Source of the DNA: Sinohyriopsis cumingii
Taxonomy: Eukaryota > Mollusca > Bivalvia > Unionida > Unionidae
Reading direction: 5' to 3'
Length of the DNA stretch: 64,000 nucleotides
Assembly: GCA_028554795.2 (NCBI GenBank)
Contig: JAPYKE020000506.1
Location: forward strand, 108,904-172,903
In this document: positions 54,989-64,000 of the stretch, piece by piece
How the letters are laid out: each line of letters opens with the position of its first letter
How positions within the stretch are numbered: the first letter of the stretch is position 1
Notes under the pieces: model-generated
Told to the model about the DNA's origin: nothing
What the model saw: the letters and a program-made list of their open reading frames with translations, nothing else
The model's database searches: none
Position numbers and translations under genes: made by a program

Positions 54989-57900
54989 CTGGAATTAGCA
55001 AAATCGAATTATATCTACACGCCCCTTGATTGTATGGATGACACTGTAGCATTACTTTCCGAAGAGTTCTAATTGAATTTACATGTCAGTTGCTTGTTAC
55101 GACATGGTACAATGAATGTTAACCAATGGAGCAATACTGCATACAATTTGAAAGATGTTACTTTGCTTTAGTTTCTTTGTAAAATATTGAAATTAAGTTT
55201 GTATTCAATCTAAAAAGGCTGAAAATTACATTTAGCCTAAGACACAAACAGCACGAGTTGATGTTTATGCTTTCACATTAGCTATTGTGATAATGAAATA
55301 CTATATATTACTGTTGCACATGGGATGAAAGAGTGTTAATATACAGTAATGTCTCCTCCTTTAAGGATAAAGGTCTTATAAGCAGTAATCCGCTTTCCCG
55401 CGCATTCGATGTTAATTATCTTAAGCCAGTAGCATTTTCACCATATAGGATACATTCCAAACGTGTTCCACATGTATAACGAAGTACTTTACTGATCGGT
55501 TAATAACCACTTTTATGCAAAGTTTCTACATTGAATTGTATCTGATCCACATTGGAGAATTTGAAAGCTACACTACCGATGTGTCATACACTGAAATGTT
55601 ACAATGAACCTTTAATGGTGGTTATTGCTCGTTCCACTCCAGGCTGAACAGAAACCATAACTCAGAAATAAATGTAGCTTATTCCTTGTGTGAAATCAGG
55701 CAGTACTGGCAAAGCAATAGAGAAACTTCATGCAAAAGTCATTGACTGATACATAAAGCACTTAAGCGGTGATGCTGTCTGGGTGTGTGCTTTCGAGAAT
55801 CTTGCCAAATTTGTACAAATTTATACACTTGGAGAACACTGATGCGTGAGAACTCCCACAAATTATTCAGAAATTAGTTAAAAGTCACGCATATAAAAAT
55901 GTGCTCGGTGAAGTATGGAGATAGCAGTGAGTGATTTTGAGCCCACAAATGGTGCTGAATATGAGCCAATTGTACATGTTAACGGATGGATAAAAACAGA
56001 TGACATGACAGTCAATCTCGCTTTCAGCAGTATTTCGAAATTACATATAGAAAGGGCAGAACCACTGAAATTAATTTAAAATACAGACAAGTTTTAAGTT
56101 GAAGGCAATTTTCATTTTTTTATCAATCAATTTAGCCCTGTTGATCTAATAGTACAAAACCATATATCCACATCAGGGTTCAGATGAACTAAATAAATAA
56201 GGATGAAAACAAATTAAATCAAGCAGACTATGGCATTGATGGACTAAAAATCCCAATACAGCATTACCGAACAGATGAGAAATCCGGCATAGTAGTCAGT
56301 TAACTACTGATTCAAGAAAGTAAGTTTATGTTTGTGACAAATCCTATTTTGGAGCAGATGTGTCCAAAAGATAATATGTGAGCTCTGGAAAATTGATTTT
56401 GTTGGTATTCATCCTCATTCCCATGCCCAGATTAGTTCTAGATGTAACTTTCAATGTAAGACGAAACAACATTATTTCTTCTGATTTAAAGATAACATTA
56501 TAATGTCTTCCATATTTAAGAGAGACATGAAATTGGTAATAAGATGTTTTCAGTGCCATCATGCAGTACAAAACAAAGGGCCTGGTGGCTAAAGCGAGTT
56601 AAATGGAGCCACAATTAAATGGCCTAAAATGCTGAATAAAACTCACTGTCAACCAGCAGGTACCCTGTATGACATTTTATATATCTTGCCATTGATAAGA
56701 ATTGCATATAAATATATAATAAATATACGCCTAACTGTAATCTGCATACTGGAAATACACCCAGTATGTCAACATACACAAAAGGGAACCACCTACCTTC
56801 CAAACATGGAAAGACTATCAAGTGAACGTGCATCAAAATGTATAATGTATCATACTGCAGACTGTATTGTGAATTGTATCGATACGTGTCACAGGTGTAT
56901 TGTTTCACCACTAGTATACAGATCACGTGTACTTTCTGACCCCACGCAAATTGGGTGAAAAAAAAAACGGGTCCAAAAGATTAGGTTTTTCCCTCTGTAT
57001 TTTGTAGTGTAACTAAAACGTCCAGATTATTTGGTATCATTGTAGAGCTACATCTGTCTACTTCTATAATACCACCCACTTTAGTGATCATACATGACCT
57101 TGATGCTACAGAGCTCAGCAGTAAGCTACTACCTCCTGCCACGTAAATGCGGTGCCAGGGGTTAACGAGCTAAACCACTGAATCTTGAAACAATCATTGA
57201 TACTCTTACAACTTTTCCAGTTTTTGGAGATCAAATGCCTCCTTCTTCCAGTTAAATCTTGGAATGAGAACATAACCCCTCAGTTCCTCTCATCATGTTT
57301 GAACTGGGTAATACACAACAAATATTCTGATTTAGCACTAGAATAAAGTCACCATATGAAGATTTCTGTTCATGAGAGAAGGTCAATACCTGAGAGCCAT
57401 ACAGTGACCATAAACCTGAGTGGTGAAACTATCAATAACATTGTAAACATTTATGAAAAAAACTCTAACAATGATAACTCTATGGACCAAATTACAATGT
57501 GATGCTGAATCTGCTGAATCATGCTCAGCACTTATTTATGTGGAAACCCAGAAAACCACACATAATGAACCATATTGTTATGGAATAAAGAGAGTATATG
57601 ATGCTTCTAAATAATTTACCTACTGACAGCGCAGACAGACTTGACAATTATATCATTTTTGAGATTTGAAATGCATTGTGGATGATAAGTGTAAAGATGT
57701 AATGTTAATTCAACAGGTATTAAACAGGTCACAAAGTTGTTGATTTTGTATAGTGCGATAATATCTTACTGCAGATTGTATTACATTTTTATTTTAAATG
57801 TATGATACTGACTGTGCAGTTGTGATGTTGCACTTGAAGCATTACTACCATCACTACATGTATATGACATTCGACCCCCAGGTACAATATCAGGTTCAGT

Positions 57901-59814
57901 GACTGTTGTCTGGTGAATTTGCACTAAATCCAAATGCAAAGTCTGCAAAGTCTAACGATGATAATGCTGCACTGCTGACAGTATAGAAATTGTTTCCATT
58001 TTCTTTGTATTTATACACAGCAGTCAGTACTTCAAAGGTCATCAGTTTTCTCTGAAGTCTCAGGAAAACTATTGTATTGGTACATTTAAAGACCCAGAAG
58101 GATTAAGCGTCGTTTAATTAATTGTAGCTGTTTTTGCTTGCGTCTTCAGAGGTCGGTTGCTTGTTGGTACAGTCCGGTAGCATGATTGAGTGTATCACAG
58201 CATACAGTACTCAGGCCCGATGTCAACATAAAGGGATTATGATGTAACAATGCACTGTAAAGATGGGTTTGTCAATACGAACAAAGGAATTGTTTATGTA
58301 ACAGATAAATTCCAGTGCATTGTGCATCCAAGTCTGTGGCTTCCTTTCATGGTCCTTTTGAATGTCTCCACTCCAATTCCATGATTATATGTACAAATTA
58401 AAGAGCCAAAAAGGTTGCCGCCCAAAAAATTACCAGATGGTATATTTTTCGCCAATAAGGAAAATTAATCGCACTATGTGACATTGCCATAGCCCAGGAC
58501 GATCCCTGCTTTATGTTTGCTACGGCAACCCAAGTAAATCTATAACTAATTTTTTTTTTGTCAGTACGATTAGTATTTGTTACTTATTAATGAACTTTAA
58601 GTGAATAAAATTATATTTTATAGGGAGAAAATTTCTGAATAATAATTAAAGAAATATTGCATCATCGTAATAACTGAACTGTAGAGACATGTTTGAAAGT
58701 AACGTTTTAATTATCTAGGCCTAACAGTAATGAATTGAGGATATGTGATATGTAGGCAAAAAGTAAGTGGCCATGTACACATTCAGAAGAATTATATTTG
58801 ATGGAACAGTATACACTATATTTGATTTTTTTGTCGAAAAATACTTTTTCACCGTTTTTCTCTATTTGGTTGCTATGGTAAACATGAACACACATCAATT
58901 TCACCGACATCTAAGTGCTAGCAATCTGCATGCATATATGCATCACTGTATAGAATTTCACAGCAATCTGATTATAAATAATAGTTCTGAAGCTGTTATA
59001 TGGATTTGGCCCAAAACGTCTGTATTGTTCTCAATCAATTCAGCATTAAGAGATAGGGCGTTAGAAATAAATCTGCACTGGTTTTAAGGTCAAGCAAAAC
59101 AACACAGCACTAATCCTCTCCATCAGCACTGAGATGTGTTATGGTTTTGAGAAATCACATGAGCTTTATTGTACTTGAATTGGTATCTAAATACATTACA
59201 ATATGCTTTAAAAGAATACAACATGAAGCTTAATATTATTCTACATGACTTTGTATCTCTTTAGCCTTGCTAGACATTATTTTACAAAATGAAATACACA
59301 AAGTGAACAAACATAATTTAATTCACATTAACTAAAATTACTGCTATATGATTAACTGTTATTTTGTTATTTTCTCCCTGCCCCAACATGTATACATGTA
59401 CTGATGGAGGTTTTGGTCATTCTTGCTATACCATAGTTCACTATATAACGTGGTTCATTCAATTCATTAAAATTTCAATAATTTCTGCAAAAAAATGGTT
59501 CAGTGTATACGAAGCTCAATAGTTATGGATTTCAACTACCACACTGACATTATAAAGAGGGAGAGCTGAATATGAACTTTTCTAAAGACATGAAGTGTTG
59601 TTCTTACCCTGTGCTGTTTAATCCACTCGTGTATGAACTTTATGCTGGACTCAAACTCCTTATACTGCTTCAACTTTCTGATGAGAAGAAAATTTCAGGT
59701 ATTTAAACTTCCTTCGTTGTGATAGAGAAAAGAAACAGCTATCTCATTTTTTTTGTGCCACTGGTATCTTTACTACATAATCGAATTTATATGCTGCAGA
59801 ATTGTATTCCTTTT

Positions 59815-60000
59815 ATTTTTGTTCGGTGTTTTACAGCACAGCAGTACAATTTATTTTATGCCAATACAATTGGAGTAAAGTTTCTTACCCATGAACACAC
59901 CATGGTAGCTGATCTGGGCTGATCCTATGGCAAGATTTGAACTCACACTATTGTTATGGGTCGCAAGTCCATCATGCTAATGTCTAAGCCAACATGGAAT
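59815..60000 (-). mobile_element. tRNA-derived SINE-like element, unit 11
   Basis: C-form copy. The private CAGGACACAAC change of this unit lies just to the right, outside the element. Confidence 0.6.
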
Positions 60001-60379
60001 TTAACTTCATTTGTCACCTTATATGAAATACTGCAGGACACAACTTGGATATTTTATAAGTGTGCAGAATTATGAACTTTAGAAGACAAGTAAAACAGCC
60101 AGACACTATCAACCTTGGACTGAATTAGCTTGTAATTGGAATTATTTCAGCTTTACAAATGTCTTATAATACCTGTACATTTATGACAAGTAGTACTGGA
60201 AATAATGTTAAGATATGTAATAAATGGGCAAATCAACTTGTAAAGTTCAAGAAATTTAAACAATTGAACATACAGAACAATGCCACTATTTTAAAGTACC
60301 AGTCCAAAACTAATATTGATACGATAAATAAAAATTGACAAAACTGCACATTATGAATACTGAATGTTATTCATTCTGC

Positions 60380-60703
60380 TTACTCCCAAAGTTGTTGGAT
60401 ATAACCGTCCATCTCATTTTTCCTGTCTTTGAGTATCCCCATTAACGCATCAACTTTCATCTGAACTTCCTGCCTCCCTGCCTGCTGCACTGCATTAAAC
60501 AATATCAGCTCTTTGATCTGAGCTGCATGTTTTATTTCTGTGACCTGGCTTGTACTTTTTGGATCTACAATCTCACCTGCAGTTTTTGTGTCTGCTATCT
60601 GACCTTCACTTTTTGTGCCTGCAATCTGGCTTGCACTTTCTGTTTCTGCGATCTGACCCACGGTTTTTGTGTCTGCTTTACCTTCACACAGGACAATATC
60701 AGT
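60380..60703 (-). other. Open frame with 9-residue repeats, unit 11
   Basis: NEMDG form, uninterrupted; last copy in the window, because unit 12 is cut before this point. Confidence 0.3.
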
Positions 60704-62870
60704 CTGGAATTAGCAAAATCGAATTATATCTACACGCCCCTTGATTGTATGGATGACACTGTAGCATTACTTTCCGAAGAGTTCTAATTGAATTTACATG
60801 TCAGTTGCTTGTTACGACATGGTACAATGAATGTTAACCAATGGAGCAATACTGCATACAATTTGAAAGATGTTACTTTGCTTTAGTTTCTTTGTAAAAT
60901 ATTGAAATTAAGTTTGTATTCAATCTAAAAAGGCTGAAAATTACATTTAGCCTAAGACACAAACAGCACGAGTTGATGTTTATGCTTTCACATTAGCTAT
61001 TGTGATAATGAAATACTATATATTACTGTTGCACATGGGATGAAAGAGTGTTAATATACAGTAATGTCTCCTCCTTTAAGGATAAAGGTCTTATAAGCAG
61101 TAATCCGCTTTCCCGCGCATTCGATGTTAATTATCTTAAGCCAGTAGCATTTTCACCATATAGGATACATTCCAAACGTGTTCCACATGTATAACGAAGT
61201 ACTTTACTGATCGGTTAATAACCACTTTTATGCAAAGTTTCTACATTGAATTGTATCTGATCCACATTGGAGAATTTGAAAGCTACACTACCGATGTGTC
61301 ATACACTGAAATGTTACAATGAACCTTTAATGGTGGTTATTGCTCGTTCCACTCCAGGCTGAACAGAAACCATAACTCAGAAATAAATGTAGCTTATTCC
61401 TTGTGTGAAATCAGGCAGTACTGGCAAAGCAATAGAGAAACTTCATGCAAAAGTCATTGACTGATACATAAAGCACTTAAGCGGTGATGCTGTCTGGGTG
61501 TGTGCTTTCGAGAATCTTGCCAAATTTGTACAAATTTATACACTTGGAGAACACTGATGCGTGAGAACTCCCACAAATTATTCAGAAATTAGTTAAAAGT
61601 CACGCATATAAAAATGTGCTCGGTGAAGTATGGAGATAGCAGTGAGTGATTTTGAGCCCACAAATGGTGCTGAATATGAGCCAATTGTACATGTTAACGG
61701 ATGGATAAAAACAGATGACATGACAGTCAATCTCGCTTTCAGCAGTATTTCGAAATTACATATAGAAAGGGCAGAACCACTGAAATTAATTTAAAATACA
61801 GACAAGTTTTAAGTTGAAGGCAATTTTCATTTTTTTATCAATCAATTTAGCCCTGTTGATCTAATAGTACAAAACCATATATCCACATCAGGGTTCAGAT
61901 GAACTAAATAAATAAGGATGAAAACAAATTAAATCAAGCAGACTATGGCATTGATGGACTAAAAATCCCAATACAGCATTACCGAACAGATGAGAAATCC
62001 GGCATAGTAGTCAGTTAACTACTGATTCAAGAAAGTAAGTTTATGTTTGTGACAAATCCTATTTTGGAGCAGATGTGTCCAAAAGATAATATGTGAGCTC
62101 TGGAAAATTGATTTTGTTGGTATTCATCCTCATTCCCATGCCCAGATTAGTTCTAGATGTAACTTTCAATGTAAGACGAAACAACATTATTTCTTCTGAT
62201 TTAAAGATAACATTATAATGTCTTCCATATTTAAGAGAGACATGAAATTGGTAATAAGATGTTTTCAGTGCCATCATGCAGTACAAAACAAAGGGCCTGG
62301 TGGCTAAAGCGAGTTAAATGGAGCCACAATTAAATGGCCTAAAATGCTGAATAAAACTCACTGTCAACCAGCAGGTACCCTGTATGACATTTTATATATC
62401 TTGCCATTGATAAGAATTGCATATAAATATATAATAAATATACGCCTAACTGTAATCTGCATACTGGAAATACACCCAGTATGTCAACATACACAAAAGG
62501 GAACCACCTACCTTCCAAACATGGAAAGACTATCAAGTGAACGTGCATCAAAATGTATAATGTATCATACTGCAGACTGTATTGTGAATTGTATCGATAC
62601 GTGTCACAGGTGTATTGTTTCACCACTAGTATACAGATCACGTGTACTTTCTGACCCCACGCAAATTGGGTGAAAAAAAAAACGGGTCCAAAAGATTAGG
62701 TTTTTCCCTCTGTATTTTGTAGTGTAACTAAAACGTCCAGATTATTTGGTATCATTGTAGAGCTACATCTGTCTACTTCTATAATACCACCCACTTTAGT
62801 GATCATACATGACCTTGATGCTACAGAGCTCAGCAGTAAGCTACTACCTCCTGCCACGTAAATGCGGTGC

Positions 62871-64000
62871 CAGGGGTTAACGAGCTAAACCACTGAATCT
62901 TGAAACAATCATTGATACTCTTACAACTTTTCCAGTTTTTGGAGATCAAATGCCTCCTTCTTCCAGTTAAATCTTGGAATGAGAACATAACCCCTCAGTT
63001 CCTCTCATCATGTTTGAACTGGGTAATACACAACAAATATTCTGATTTAGCACTAGAATAAAGTCACCATATGAAGATTTCTGTTCATGAGAGAAGGTCA
63101 ATACCTGAGAGCCATACAGTGACCATAAACCTGAGTGGTGAAACTATCAATAACATTGTAAACATTTATGAAAAAAACTCTAACAATGATAACTCTATGG
63201 ACCAAATTACAATGTGATGCTGAATCTGCTGAATCATGCTCAGCACTTATTTATGTGGAAACCCAGAAAACCACACATAATGAACCATATTGTTATGGAA
63301 TAAAGAGAGTATATGATGCTTCTAAATAATTTACCTACTGACAGCGCAGACAGACTTGACAATTATATCATTTTTGAGATTTGAAATGCATTGTGGATGA
63401 TAAGTGTAAAGATGTAATGTTAATTCAACAGGTATTAAACAGGTCACAAAGTTGTTGATTTTGTATAGTGCGATAATATCTTACTGCAGATTGTATTACA
63501 TTTTTATTTTAAATGTATGATACTGACTGTGCAGTTGTGATGTTGCACTTGAAGCATTACTACCATCACTACATGTATATGACATTCGACCCCCAGGTAC
63601 AATATCAGGTTCAGTGACTGTTGTCTGGTGAATTTGCACTAAATCCAAATGCAAAGTCTGCAAAGTCTAACGATGATAATGCTGCACTGCTGACAGTATA
63701 GAAATTGTTTCCATTTTCTTTGTATTTATACACAGCAGTCAGTACTTCAAAGGTCATCAGTTTTCTCTGAAGTCTCAGGAAAACTATTGTATTGGTACAT
63801 TTAAAGACCCAGAAGGATTAAGCGTCGTTTAATTAATTGTAGCTGTTTTTGCTTGCGTCTTCAGAGGTCGGTTGCTTGTTGGTACAGTCCGGTAGCATGA
63901 TTGAGTGTATCACAGCATACAGTACTCAGGCCCGATGTCAACATAAAGGGATTATGATGTAACAATGCACTGTAAAGATGGGTTTGTCAATACGAACAAA
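62871..64000 (+). repeat. Tandem unit 12 (type B), first 1,130 bp, cut by the window end
   Basis: Has the consensus type B markers ATACAGTGACC, ATGCTCAGC, TTTTGCTTGCG, GAGGTCGGTT and GTCCGGTAGC. The copy ends with the window, so the array continues beyond it. Nothing else is recognised in this part. Confidence 0.97.

Larger units (their letters stand above)
51441..57155 (+). repeat. Tandem unit 10 (type B consensus), 5,715 bp
   Basis: I saw no private change in this copy; it serves as the best consensus of the type B family. Confidence 0.97.
57156..62870 (+). repeat. Tandem unit 11 (type B consensus), 5,715 bp
   Basis: Matches unit 10 apart from CAGGACACAAC near 60035-60045, where all other copies read CAGGACGCAAC. 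Confidence 0.97.
1..64000. repeat. Tandem array of a ~5,715-bp unit (macrosatellite-like), 11 full copies plus a partial twelfth
   Basis: The 5.7 kb unit that begins CAGGGGTTAACGAGC recurs head to tail at 5716, 11433, 17148, 22863, 28578, 34294, 40009, 45725, 51441, 57156 and 62871, all in the same orientation and with no spacer. Successive lengths are 5715, 5717, 5715, 5715, 5715, 5716, 5715, 5716, 5716, 5715 and 5715. Copies differ by scattered single-base changes and a few homopolymer or one-base indels, well under 1 percent by eye. No unit contains a convincing complete protein gene, and I saw no rRNA, histone or snRNA gene. The unit boundary is arbitrary, because the window starts and ends inside the array. 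By size this is a macrosatellite-type or large-unit satellite array; an assembly artefact from repetitive reads cannot be excluded from sequence alone, although the structured differences between copies argue for real separate copies. Confidence 0.98.

Noticed and set aside
1..64000. Ribosomal DNA, histone cluster, CRISPR array or phage/plasmid concatemer
   Set aside because: No rRNA or histone sequence was recognised, the repeats are thousands of bases long with no spacers, and there are no bacterial- or phage-type genes.

Overview
The whole window is one head-to-tail tandem array. A 5.7 kb unit occurs 11 complete times, followed by the first 1,130 bases of a twelfth. Taking the first base of the window as an arbitrary phase, units start at 1, 5716, 11433, 17148, 22863, 28578, 34294, 40009, 45725, 51441, 57156 and 62871. 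Complete units are 5,715, 5,716 or 5,717 bases long. The length differences come from a poly-A run (unit 2), a one-base insertion shared by units 6 and 8, and one extra T in a poly-T run (unit 9). All copies have the same orientation, there is no spacer, and no unique flanking DNA is present at either end.

The DNA looks like noncoding DNA of a eukaryote, most likely an animal. It is AT-rich, no open frame exceeds about 130 codons, nothing looks like an operon or a bacterial gene, and each unit holds a minus-strand tRNA-derived SINE-like segment with recognisable A and B boxes. The SINE style and GGTTGCC-type motifs would fit a marine invertebrate such as a mollusc, but that is only a weak impression.

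Layout of one unit (unit-1 coordinates; add unit start minus 1 for other units, plus 1 downstream of the insertions in units 6, 8 and 9): 1-1257 nothing recognised; 1258-1375 a small region bounded by 8-bp inverted repeats; 1376-2659 nothing recognised apart from weak open frames and two short palindromes; 2660-2845 the SINE-like segment; 2846-3224 nothing recognised; 3225-3548 a minus-strand open frame with a 27-bp minisatellite coding 9-residue repeats, possibly a 3'-terminal exon or exon-derived fragment; 3549-5715 nothing recognised except one 16-bp palindrome.

Copies are very similar (about two dozen differences by eye between units 1 and 2), and the differences are not random. Units 1 and 3 look the same, and unit 2 matches the first half of unit 4, which points to duplication of a two-unit block of about 11.43 kb. 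In the middle of unit 4 the diagnostic bases switch to a second sequence type that continues to the right end. Unit 5 carries a short tract of the unit 1/3 type inside the second type. Units 6 and 8 share a private set of variants. This is the expected record of unequal exchange and gene conversion. No genes acting together can be described; the main interest is the macrosatellite-like array and its internal history.
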